Assembly: GCA_035443185.1 (NCBI GenBank)
Contig: DAORRV010000038.1
Span: 1-31,212 of the forward strand
Reading direction: 5' to 3'
Length of the DNA stretch: 31,212 nucleotides
Source of the DNA: UBA2330 sp035443185
GTDB lineage: Bacteria; Bacteroidota; Ignavibacteria; Tepidaquicellales; Tepidaquicellaceae
The notes below the pieces were generated by a model. The model was not told where the DNA came from. It was given only the letters and a program-made list of their open reading frames with translations, and ran no database searches. Of this stretch, positions 1 to 7,904 are shown piece by piece. The position numbers and the translations under genes are program-made. Numbering within the stretch: the stretch's first letter is position 1; each line of letters opens with the position of its first letter.

Positions 1-70
1 TTGAAATTATTTTTTTGGTTTGGGGAAAGTTCGGGATTTTGTATCGTGTAATTTAAAAAATTATATTCAA

Positions 71-104
71 AAAAAAAGACCGGAAGATCTCTCCTCCGGT
101 CTTT
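71..104 (-). terminator. Intrinsic terminator of the dockerin-like Asp-box gene
   Basis: A 10-bp perfect stem (75-84 with 95-104, core GACCGGA/TCCGGTC) encloses a 10-nt loop. On the minus strand it is followed by a T run (plus-strand A run 71-77). It lies about 70 nt beyond the stop codon of the minus-strand gene at 175-2676. Confidence 0.85.
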
Positions 105-112
105 CTCCAACA

Positions 113-147
113 TAACTAACTAATTAACTAACTAACTAACTAACTAA
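113..147. repeat. TTAG tetranucleotide array
   Basis: About nine near-perfect copies of a 4-bp unit (TAAC on plus, GTTA/TTAG on minus), with one imperfect unit (TAAT). It lies between the stop codon at 175 and the terminator at 71-104. Because the unit is 4 bp and contains TAG, the array carries stops in all three minus-strand frames, so it would also stop readthrough. Confidence 0.8.
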
Positions 148-174
148 AGAACACTCTTGATAAGTTGTATGTTG

Positions 175-2676
175 TTATGGTTTTATTACTTGTACAAAAT
201 TGTTTGCGTTATTATCTGCGATTCCAGCATCAGTCAGATCGATAACATTATCTCCGTTACAGTCTGTTGAAACATAACCTGAAACAAAGCTAAATGCATC
301 GTTATCAATTAAACCAAGATCTGTAGCATCTATAACACCGTCCTGATTAGCATCACCACTGTAGATACAATATTCACCTGCTTTAAGAACCATGTTGTTT
401 CCGAATGCCATTGATGAAGCAGTTGTGAAATCATAGTTAATGTTATCACCTTGGTTCATAGCGATCGGTGCTGCACTCCATGTCTCAAGACCGTTTCTGT
501 GCTTGATAACAATGTAGTAAGATCCTGATGCAACTGAGGTAAATTCATATGTCTGATATCCGTTTCGTGTTACATATGCACTCTTTGAATCAACAAGTGC
601 AAATGGTGATGTTGAATTGTGAAGTTCTATTGTAACTGTATCCTGTACCATTGGTTTTCCATTCCAGAAACCTTCTATTGACATAGTAACATTCACAGAT
701 ATAGAAGTATTTGATTCATATTTTCTTCCGATCTGATATGAACCGTTTCTGTCTGAAGCTGTAAACCAAGTATTTTTTTCCGGGAATGATAATGCAACAG
801 TTGTAGAGAATCCAGGGTTACTTGTAGTCCATGTAGCTCCACCGTTTGTTGTAATTGCATTAAGACCGTTAGTACCGCTGACAGTTCCATGTAAAAGATT
901 TAACCACTCAGTTCTAAATGCTGATAGTGGTGCTGTTGACAAATTAGAAGTTACATCTGTCCAGGTAAGACCGCCATCCAGTGTTTTTATAACTTTCTTT
1001 GCTCCGCCTGTTCCACCACCGCAAAGGAATATTACGTCCTTATTTAAAACATCCATACTGCTCCATGATGTACCGGTAACATAAGGATTAATATTTTTAA
1101 CCCAGTTTGTTCCGCCATTTGTAGTGGAATAAAGTGAATTACCAACAAAGTATCCTACATTTGCATCAATCATTTCAATCTTTGTAACTCCACCGTTTGG
1201 TGATGTCTCTATGGACTGCTGAACCCAGGTAGCACCGCCGTCAGTTGATTTACCTATAATTGCGGGTGAAAATGGACCTTGAATTCCGCCTATCCATCCT
1301 GTGTTTGCATTTACAAAGTCCACTGAATTCATTTGATATGAATTAAATGGTGAAGGTAATGCAATATAATTCCATGTAGCACCGCCATTTGCTGTATTAG
1401 AAAACTCACCTAATAAGGAATTAGCTCTGCCTCCGGCAATAAAACCAGTACTGGAATTAATAAAATCTACATCATATATTGATTCAGTATGTGAAGTAGT
1501 TTGTGTTGACCAGTTTGTTCCTCCGTTTGAAGAGAACATCATTCCACCACTATTTCCACTTACCCACATGTCTCCGGTAGGATCGGTATTATAGATTGAA
1601 TAGTTAAAAAGATTACCTACAGTATAATTTTTATTTCTCCATGAAGCACCGCCGTCATTACTTGTTGTCATTTGTCCATCTGCACCGACTACGGCAAAAT
1701 CATTTCCTTTAGCACCAATTCCGTAAATTATAAAAGGTAAAGGCTGATTTGGATTACTGTTGTCATAGAACTTTACAGAATCCCAGGTTACTCCATTATT
1801 TGAAGAGCTGTAAACATATTCATAATCACCTGCTGTCCATACTACACCATTATCATAAACAATTGACCGTTGTCCTTTAGTTGAAGAATGAGTAGAAGCA
1901 GTCCAGTTTACACCTGCATTTGTTGTGTATGCAAAATAGTTTGGATTTCCAATAACATATCCTGTATTTGCATCTTTAAATGTCATTCCCAGAAATTGAA
2001 CATTTGTTGCTGCTGTAAAAAGTGTATCTGTGATCCATGTCGTTCCTGCATTAGTTGTTCTTACTATTCTTCTTGAAGAAGAACCTAATAAAATATTATT
2101 TTCATCAATTGCATGAATTGAATAATAAGTATTACTTGGCACATTTGGTACTGCTGTCCAGGTATCACCCTGGTCAGTAGTTTTATATAATAATGCATTT
2201 GCACCACCGCATAAATATCCTGTAGTTGCATTAATAAAATAAAAACCATTTATAGTAACACCTGAAACACCATTGATTACAATAGTATTAAAAGTAGCTC
2301 CTCCATTAATAGTTTTTTGTATAACTGTAGCGTTTGGGGAAGTTTGACTTGCTCCTGCTACTAACCCTATATTACCATTAAAAAACCAACCTGTGGTCAG
2401 ATTTCTTTTACTGTCACCGCTGGTTGTGCTTCCGTCATAAGCACCTGCCTGCGTAATAGTCCATGTATCTCCACCGTCAGTAGATTTCATAAACATACCT
2501 CTGTTTGTTACTGCAAACATATTAGCTGCATCAAATACATTGACCCAGTTTATTTGCTGTCCCACCGGCTGACCATTGATCCAGTACCAACCGTTTACAT
2601 CCTGCTGAGCATTAGAATTTGTTGCTGCTAAGCTCATTAGTATTGCTGATAAAAATATAATAAATTTTATTTTCAT
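175..2676 (-). CDS. Exported Asp-box (BNR/Ycf48-like) beta-propeller protein with C-terminal dockerin-like module
   Basis: An 833-residue exported protein of unknown target. Residues 1-24 look like a signal peptide, with predicted cleavage before QQDVNG (NSNA|Q). Residues of about 25-650 carry some 13 Asp-box motifs of the S/T-x-D/N-x-G-x-x-W type (for example STDGGDTW, TTNGGTNW, TLDGGLTW), the signature of sortilin/Ycf48-like beta-propellers; these are structural turns, not catalytic residues. From about 660 a beta-rich module contains a KHRNGLETWS motif, followed by two calcium-loop-like segments at 775-786 (DANQDGVIDATD) and 805-816 (DCNGDNVIDLTD). The protein ends FVQVIKP, with no type A PNPFNP sorting domain. 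The same C-terminal module occurs in the protein at 7905-10643. It is probably a secreted or surface protein; a role in binding or adhesion is only inference. Confidence 0.88.
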   Translation of the reverse strand: MKIKFIIFLSAILMSLAATNSNAQQDVNGWYWINGQPVGQQINWVNVFDAANMFAVTNRGMFMKSTDGGDTWTITQAGAYDGSTTSGDSKRNLTTGWFFNGNIGLVAGASQTSPNATVIQKTINGGATFNTIVINGVSGVTINGFYFINATTGYLCGGANALLYKTTDQGDTWTAVPNVPSNTYYSIHAIDENNILLGSSSRRIVRTTNAGTTWITDTLFTAATNVQFLGMTFKDANTGYVIGNPNYFAYTTNAGVNWTASTHSSTKGQRSIVYDNGVVWTAGDYEYVYSSSNNGVTWDSVKFYDNSNPNQPLPFIIYGIGAKGNDFAVVGADGQMTTSNDGGASWRNKNYTVGNLFNYSIYNTDPTGDMWVSGNSGGMMFSSNGGTNWSTQTTSHTESIYDVDFINSSTGFIAGGRANSLLGEFSNTANGGATWNYIALPSPFNSYQMNSVDFVNANTGWIGGIQGPFSPAIIGKSTDGGATWVQQSIETSPNGGVTKIEMIDANVGYFVGNSLYSTTNGGTNWVKNINPYVTGTSWSSMDVLNKDVIFLCGGGTGGAKKVIKTLDGGLTWTDVTSNLSTAPLSAFRTEWLNLLHGTVSGTNGLNAITTNGGATWTTSNPGFSTTVALSFPEKNTWFTASDRNGSYQIGRKYESNTSISVNVTMSIEGFWNGKPMVQDTVTIELHNSTSPFALVDSKSAYVTRNGYQTYEFTSVASGSYYIVIKHRNGLETWSAAPIAMNQGDNINYDFTTASSMAFGNNMVLKAGEYCIYSGDANQDGVIDATDLGLIDNDAFSFVSGYVSTDCNGDNVIDLTDAGIADNNANNFVQVIKP

Positions 2677-2741
2677 TACTGTTTTTTTTTAGTTAATTAA
2701 AAAATTTGTTTATACAAAATAAAAAATTCATTAAATTATTA

Positions 2742-2776
2742 CAAAGAAAGCTATCGATAATAATACCCAAATATTT
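2742..2776 (-). promoter_or_regulatory. Conserved 35-bp upstream element, copy A
   Basis: This 35-bp segment matches 7659-7693 at 31 of 35 positions without gaps. It lies 66 nt upstream of the start of the minus-strand gene at 175-2676, in the divergent region shared with the plus-strand gene at 2851. On the minus strand it reads AAATATTTGGGTATTATTAT and then continues to CTTTCTTTG, so it contains a TATTAT hexamer. It may be a promoter or operator; its function is inferred only from repetition and position. Confidence 0.55.
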
Positions 2777-2850
2777 TACAGAGAATTATTAAAATGTTTA
2801 CCTTATTGTAAATTTTAGGTATTTTCAAAAACTAACTATACCCATAACTA

Positions 2851-4302
2851 TTGAACATAATTAACTATAAACTGATAAGTTTTCTTAATTTATTATCAAA
2901 AGAAGACTTATCAGAATTTAAGAAATTCATTTCTTCTCCCATTTATTCTTCAGGCAGAAACTACATACCTTTACTGGATGAAATTCTTCTGTTTAAAAAT
3001 GATAAAGCAGATGAAATTTCCGCTGTTGAGTTATATAATAAAGTATATCCGGACAAGAAATACAGTGGACAGACTTTAAAAAACAGATTCTCAGAATTAC
3101 TTAAACTTGGTGAAGAGTTTATTATATATAAGGATGTTCAAAAAGATCAGATTGAAAGAGACAACATACTTCTAAAAGCATATCTTGATAATAAGATGTT
3201 TAGATTTTATGAAGGTAAATACAAGAAAGCTTACAGTTATTTAGATTCTCAAAAGACCAATGACAAAAAATTTTCTGATATATATGATTTAAATCAGAAA
3301 AATCTACATTATCTCACTTTGACAGAAAAAATAGACAGGTTTTATTCTAATCTGTATGAGCATACAATTTATTCCACTTCAATTTCTCTTATATCACTGT
3401 TTGACTATGGTATAGAATTCAAGCAGCAGGTATATCTTGGGAGAAAATATGAATTCAATATGGTACTGAATATTTTAAAAAAAATTGATCTGGATGATAT
3501 TTTAGGAAATTATGAAGGTAAAGATCTTGAAATACTTAAAGTAGTAAAAATGTATTATTATCTGTATAAAGCATATGATGAGCTTACCAATGATTATTTT
3601 TATTTCGAAGCAAGAAAAATATTTAAGAACCTGAGTGTGAATTTCAGTGATGATTACAAACTGAAGTTTTATATGATATTTATTTATTACTGTACAAGGA
3701 GACAGAATTTAGGTGATAAAAAATTTCATCTGGAGTTGTTTCAGCTTTATAATGAGAAACTGGACCTGGGATTCACATCGGATTTTACGGAAATGATATA
3801 TCCTGTAAATAATTTCAGGGATTATGTTTTTATAGGAATTGAGCTTGGAAAAACAGACTGGGTCAGAAATTTCGTAAAAAAATATTCGCACTTGCTTCCT
3901 AAAAAAGTAAGAGAGCATGAAATAAATTTAGCTAATTCAAAACTGGAATTTGATATTGGGAATTATGAAAATTCTCTGGAATTAGTTCTGAAAGTAAAAC
4001 CAAATAATTATATGCACTATCTGGATTCATCTTCACTAAAACTTGTAAATTATTATGAACTTAACAATATTGAAGAAGCGTATTTTGAAATTGATAAATT
4101 AAAACACTATCTCAGCAATCATAATGAAATACCTAAAGTCCATAAAAGATACAATAAAAATTTTATAAAAATTTATAACAAGCTTTTAAAAATAAAAATG
4201 GACCCAAAAAAGAAAGATATTATTGTAATCGAAGGTGAATTAAAAAACATGTCTTTTATTTCCAGAAGAGAATGGTTACAAACAAAAATTTCTGATCTAT
4301 AG
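2851..4302 (+). CDS. Helical-repeat hypothetical protein, TTG start
   Basis: A 483-residue protein, probably cytoplasmic, with no signal peptide or membrane segment. It is almost entirely predicted helix, rich in Lys, Glu, Tyr and Leu. It opens with a pattern I associate with a Bacteroidota hypothetical family: FLNLLSKEDLSEFKKFISSP, then VYPDKKYSGQTLKNRFSELL. Later parts (ANSKLEFDIGNYENSLELVL, YYELNNIEEAYFEIDKL) resemble paired TPR-like helices. The start is TTG at 2851: an in-frame TAA lies at 2845-2847 and no in-frame ATG occurs until about residue 115. It is divergent from the 175-2676 gene and ends in a strong terminator. The function is unknown; a scaffold or protein-interaction role would fit but is not shown. 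Confidence 0.85.
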   Translation: MNIINYKLISFLNLLSKEDLSEFKKFISSPIYSSGRNYIPLLDEILLFKNDKADEISAVELYNKVYPDKKYSGQTLKNRFSELLKLGEEFIIYKDVQKDQIERDNILLKAYLDNKMFRFYEGKYKKAYSYLDSQKTNDKKFSDIYDLNQKNLHYLTLTEKIDRFYSNLYEHTIYSTSISLISLFDYGIEFKQQVYLGRKYEFNMVLNILKKIDLDDILGNYEGKDLEILKVVKMYYYLYKAYDELTNDYFYFEARKIFKNLSVNFSDDYKLKFYMIFIYYCTRRQNLGDKKFHLELFQLYNEKLDLGFTSDFTEMIYPVNNFRDYVFIGIELGKTDWVRNFVKKYSHLLPKKVREHEINLANSKLEFDIGNYENSLELVLKVKPNNYMHYLDSSSLKLVNYYELNNIEEAYFEIDKLKHYLSNHNEIPKVHKRYNKNFIKIYNKLLKIKMDPKKKDIIVIEGELKNMSFISRREWLQTKISDL

Positions 4303-4308
4303 AAATAA

Positions 4309-4337
4309 AAAAAGGCAGTCCCAAATTCTGCCTTTTT
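4309..4337 (+). terminator. Intrinsic terminator, bidirectional in form
   Basis: A perfect 10-bp stem (4309-4318, AAAAAGGCAG, with 4328-4337, CTGCCTTTTT) has a 9-nt loop and T runs on both strands. It lies 6 nt after the TAG of the plus-strand gene ending at 4302 and faces the convergent gene ending at 4409, so it may serve both. Confidence 0.9.
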
Positions 4338-4346
4338 ATCTTCCAA

Positions 4347-4377
4347 TTTCAGACCGATTTATATTTCCGGTCTGAAA
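4347..4377 (-). terminator. Second hairpin serving the convergent minus-strand gene
   Basis: A perfect 10-bp inverted repeat (TTTCAGACCG at 4347-4356 with CGGTCTGAAA at 4368-4377) has an 11-nt loop. It is positioned just after the stop of the 4409-7549 gene on the minus strand. The T tract is weak, so it could also act as an mRNA-stabilising hairpin in front of the terminator at 4309-4337. Confidence 0.65.
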
Positions 4378-4408
4378 AATGAAAGGAAATGAAATGAAAA
4401 AAATTATT

Positions 4409-7400
4409 TTATTTTAGTAACACCATTCTCCTGGTTTCAACAAAATCACCTGCTGTGATCGTATAGAAATAAATCCCACTTGACATATCAGCTGCATTCA
4501 ATACTACTTCATAATTGCCCGCATCCTGTTTTGAATTTACAAGTGTCCTTACTTCTTTTCCAAGCACATTATAGATCTTCAGAGTTACTAATTTTGATAC
4601 CGGTAAACTGTAACTGATCCTGGTAGAAGGATTAAAAGGATTTGGAAAGTTCTGAGAAAGTTTATATTCAAAAGGTATTACATTGTTTACAGATCCGGGT
4701 TCATTTGATGTCGGTAACTGATCTACAAAACTCATTAGACCATATAAGACTCTCTTAACCGTAAAAGGATTTGGATTTTCCGCAACTGGTCTGAGAGATT
4801 CGGCATCAAGTGCCATTACAGCAACATTATAAGTCGGTGAAATATTTCCGACAGCATTCATAGAATCAGCAAATAAAGTATATCTGTAAAGATTGAATGT
4901 CTGACTAATTGGTAATGAAGAAGATCGTTTAATGACATCCGGTGATGGACCTGCTGTACTGTCTTTTAGATTTATATTGATTGTAATACCAATTATTCCT
5001 TTTCCACCTACACCCGGTCTGTCAGCAACATACTGATATCCAAGCATACTTCTTGCAAAAGCAGAATCATAAAATGCCGAAGCGGGTCTGTCGATCATAT
5101 AACCAATGTCATCTGCCATAATAATCAATTTGGATTTTGTCTGCATAGTACCGGCATTAAGATATGACTTCAGGGAATCCTTCGTAACATTTGACATCAC
5201 AGAAGATCCTTCGCCAAGTAATATAACCTGTTTATATTCTCTGAATGAAATTGCACTGGTAGATGTATTTCCTTTTTTATTATAAATATCATATGTTACA
5301 TCAAGTCGGGCAAGATTAGTCGTAACGGAATCAAGTGATACGCGGCCATTTGCAATTGTTGAATCATATAAAACAAGAACGTCACCTTTTGGCTGCCTTA
5401 TGAAAGTAATGTTGTTGCTTTGTCCTGCCATTACAGAATCAAAACCATTATATGCATATACAGACCATTGACCTGATATTGTATCACCGGCAGTTACTCC
5501 TATACTGGCTAAATATCCATCCATTAAATAGTTTGGAACTGTCAAAGTGGAATCTACACCAGATATATCTGAACTAAGAATTATTTTTGTTGCTGAAATT
5601 GCGGGCGAACCGAATTTCCATTTATATGTTACACCCGGTCCTGAAGTTGACCAGTTAAATAATATATTTGAGTTATCATTTGGAGATGTTAATACTGAAT
5701 ATCCGCTTGCAGGAGTATTTAAGTTAAATGTATTCAAAGGAGGAATACCTCTTTTTAATGTCAAAGTTCTTGGTCCATTAGCAGCTTTTAGTGAGTCATT
5801 GGCAAGATTGTTTCTGAATGCCCAAACATCCCATTGTCCTACAAGAGAATCTCCTACAGCTACACCCAGTCCGATCAGATAATTATTAAGCTGTTCAGAA
5901 GTTATTGTAAAATTATTTTGTAATGTTGGAATAGTGATCTTCCTTATATTTGCAGTAGGGTTTCCAAAGATCCATTTATATGATGCAGTAGATGCTGATG
6001 TATCCCAACTTACTGTAATAGGTGTCTGTGAATTCGGATAACCAATCAGTGTAGTATTTGCAGCCGGAGTATTTATATTAAATGCATTCAAAGGAAATGC
6101 AGTTATATCCACTCTTGCAGTCCATGCCTGATATAAACCAGTTATATCTTCACACCAGTATGGCCAAATAGCATTATTGCCTGAAGTAATTCCAATGTAA
6201 TCTCCCTGATATCCACCGGCTGTTCCTTGTATTGCTTTAGGTTTAAATTTATGATCTGAAACAAGAATGTCTGTCCAGGTATTTCCACCGTCCAGAGATC
6301 TGGAAATATAGATCTGTGCAGAATCATTAGTTGGAGTATTTCTTGTATCGTAATAAATTACATTAAGACCTCCGTTATCATCTACGTTTACTGCTGCCAT
6401 ATACTGATATTTATTTGTACCTGGTGCATCCTGATTTACTCTGACTTTTGTCCAGGTTACACCTTCGTCAGTAGATCTGTGAAGTACAATGTCTGATACG
6501 TCTGTGGCAGGTGCAAGAAATTTTTCAGAAGTTGTAACATATATCCAACCTCTTCTCAAACCATTAGTCTTGTCTACTGCTATTCTTGGAAAACCATTTG
6601 CGCGGATTCCGTTTAAAAAAGTCTGTCCTGTATTTCTGATACCTTCCATATTACTGGCGTTATTTCTAGCTGCAGCCCATGTTACACCGCCGTCAGTAGA
6701 TTTCGCAAATCCCAATGAATCTTCTACTGCTGTTTGTAAATTGTTTGCCCATACTACATAAACCTGACCTTGAGGTCCTACCATTACATCAGCCCCCTGA
6801 TGGAAATGCTGAAAGTATGGTCCCGGACTTACAGGAGCTTCACTTGACCAGGATATTCCATGATCTGAGGAATAAGAAATTACAATATGATCAATGTTAG
6901 GTCCTTGAAATTCAGTAAAGACAGTATAAAATCTTCCATAATAAGGACTAGTCGAAACATCGTCTACACCAGATAAATTTTTATCAGATTGTGCTGTGGA
7001 TCCGGGAATTGGAATTTCAGTAGACCAGTTTAGTCCGTTATTTGAAGAGACAGAATTTGCAATTCTTCCTGATAATGAAATAAAAGACATCAAAAATCTT
7101 CCATCTCCGTCAATGGCAATACCCGGATCACCATAATTTAATGATCCGTTATTAATTGTATCACTGCCAAACCATGAAACACCACCATCAGTTGTAACAT
7201 AAACACCTGTGCTGAATGCTGTACCTCCTCCAAAAGTATTTGCAGATGCAAACATTATATTATGATTTGTCGGATGTCTGGTAATAGGAACTTCTGACTG
7301 TGTATTAAAACTCGGATGCACCTGTCTGTTTGGAAAAATTGTATAAGTTTCTTTGGTTGTATTCAGTATTCTTGGTTGAGTAGTGAATTTATAATTATTG

Positions 7401-7549
7401 TCCATTGGTAAAGTTGAATACTCACCTGTTATCTGAACTCTGGTGGAATGTGGATTATTCCATTTCTTAATATCATCTCCGGACTTCTGACCGGTGAAGA
7501 TAAAATATCCGATAAGGATAAATGGTAAAATTAAAATTAGTTTTTTCAT
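4409..7549 (-). CDS. T9SS type A cargo: Asp-box (sialidase-like) propeller with Ig-like repeats and alpha/beta domain
   Basis: A 1046-residue exported multidomain protein. Residues 1-19 form a hydrophobic export segment ending FTGQK, not a standard AxA site; the paralogue at 11053-14580 has the same ITGQK ending. Residues of about 60-480 carry six Asp-box motifs (such as TTDGGVSW, STDGGVTW, SLDGGNTW), a sialidase-like propeller. Two Ig-like repeats follow (starting near 488 and 605), each holding a pattern like W-x(6-8)-YKW-F-GSP. Residues of about 720-955 (VLVLYDST, VILLGEGS, LIIMADDIGYM) suggest an alpha/beta flavodoxin- or gingipain-like fold without obvious catalytic residues. The end is a type A sorting domain (LSQNFPNPFNPST to RRMVLLK), predicting T9SS export and surface attachment. 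No FRIP motif was seen, so sialidase activity is not claimed. Confidence 0.9.
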   Translation of the reverse strand: MKKLILILPFILIGYFIFTGQKSGDDIKKWNNPHSTRVQITGEYSTLPMDNNYKFTTQPRILNTTKETYTIFPNRQVHPSFNTQSEVPITRHPTNHNIMFASANTFGGGTAFSTGVYVTTDGGVSWFGSDTINNGSLNYGDPGIAIDGDGRFLMSFISLSGRIANSVSSNNGLNWSTEIPIPGSTAQSDKNLSGVDDVSTSPYYGRFYTVFTEFQGPNIDHIVISYSSDHGISWSSEAPVSPGPYFQHFHQGADVMVGPQGQVYVVWANNLQTAVEDSLGFAKSTDGGVTWAAARNNASNMEGIRNTGQTFLNGIRANGFPRIAVDKTNGLRRGWIYVTTSEKFLAPATDVSDIVLHRSTDEGVTWTKVRVNQDAPGTNKYQYMAAVNVDDNGGLNVIYYDTRNTPTNDSAQIYISRSLDGGNTWTDILVSDHKFKPKAIQGTAGGYQGDYIGITSGNNAIWPYWCEDITGLYQAWTARVDITAFPLNAFNINTPAANTTLIGYPNSQTPITVSWDTSASTASYKWIFGNPTANIRKITIPTLQNNFTITSEQLNNYLIGLGVAVGDSLVGQWDVWAFRNNLANDSLKAANGPRTLTLKRGIPPLNTFNLNTPASGYSVLTSPNDNSNILFNWSTSGPGVTYKWKFGSPAISATKIILSSDISGVDSTLTVPNYLMDGYLASIGVTAGDTISGQWSVYAYNGFDSVMAGQSNNITFIRQPKGDVLVLYDSTIANGRVSLDSVTTNLARLDVTYDIYNKKGNTSTSAISFREYKQVILLGEGSSVMSNVTKDSLKSYLNAGTMQTKSKLIIMADDIGYMIDRPASAFYDSAFARSMLGYQYVADRPGVGGKGIIGITININLKDSTAGPSPDVIKRSSSLPISQTFNLYRYTLFADSMNAVGNISPTYNVAVMALDAESLRPVAENPNPFTVKRVLYGLMSFVDQLPTSNEPGSVNNVIPFEYKLSQNFPNPFNPSTRISYSLPVSKLVTLKIYNVLGKEVRTLVNSKQDAGNYEVVLNAADMSSGIYFYTITAGDFVETRRMVLLK

Positions 7550-7658
7550 TTCTGTTGTAGTTTAGTTAGTTGTTTTGTAAAATTAGACTGTAAAGTTTTA
7601 CAGCAATTAAAATGTTATTATTTAATTCCATAAAAATATAAAAACGATCTTAATTTTT

Positions 7659-7693
7659 CAAAGAAAGGTATTGATGATTATACCCAAATATTT
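7659..7693 (-). promoter_or_regulatory. Conserved 35-bp upstream element, copy B
   Basis: Counterpart of the element at 2742-2776 (31/35 identical, no gaps), 110 nt upstream of the ATG of the 4409-7549 gene and in the same orientation relative to its gene. Its minus strand reads AAATATTTGGGTATAATCAT and so contains a perfect TATAAT hexamer. Confidence 0.55.
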
Positions 7694-7758
7694 AAAATTG
7701 AAGTATTGAATTTTAACTATTTATACAATAATATTTAGGTAAATGCAGCTGAATAATA

Positions 7759-7769
7759 CCCTAATAGGG
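7759..7769. other. Short perfect palindrome CCCTAATAGGG
   Basis: An 11-bp inverted repeat (5-bp arms, one central base) that is GC-richer than its surroundings, in the 355-bp gap (7550-7904) between two minus-strand genes and about 210 nt upstream of the 7549 start. It is compatible with an operator or half of a weak hairpin, but nothing else supports a role. The rest of the gap holds the conserved element at 7659-7693, the terminator near 7850 and AT-rich filler. Confidence 0.3.
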
Positions 7770-7821
7770 CGAAATATCAGAAATAAATTTTAAATAATAA
7801 ATAGTTAGTATATTAAAATAA

Positions 7822-7857
7822 AAAATGCCCGATTTAATAATATAAAACGGACATTTT
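7822..7857 (-). terminator. Probable intrinsic terminator of the 7905-10643 gene
   Basis: A 10-bp stem with one mismatch (AAAATGCCCG at 7822-7831 with CGGACATTTT at 7848-7857) has a 16-nt loop. It lies about 50 nt after the stop of the minus-strand gene, with a short T tract on the minus strand. A longer T run exists on the plus strand, where no gene needs it. Confidence 0.6.
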
Positions 7858-7904
7858 TTTAAAAAAAATTGAACTCTAATATTTCATTTGTGAAATTTTA
7901 ATAT

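Noticed and set aside
175..2676. Cellulosome interpretation of the dockerin-like ends.
   Set aside because: No cohesin or cellulase is present, and the same loops are common in secreted Bacteroidota proteins that do not form cellulosomes.
6489..6900. Short plus-strand open frames inside the large minus-strand cargo genes.
   Set aside because: They are antisense shadows of coding sequence with clear domain matches on the minus strand.
4409..7549. Calling the Asp-box proteins functional sialidases.
   Set aside because: Asp-boxes are structural. No FRIP motif or convincing catalytic Arg/Tyr/Glu set was seen in any of them.
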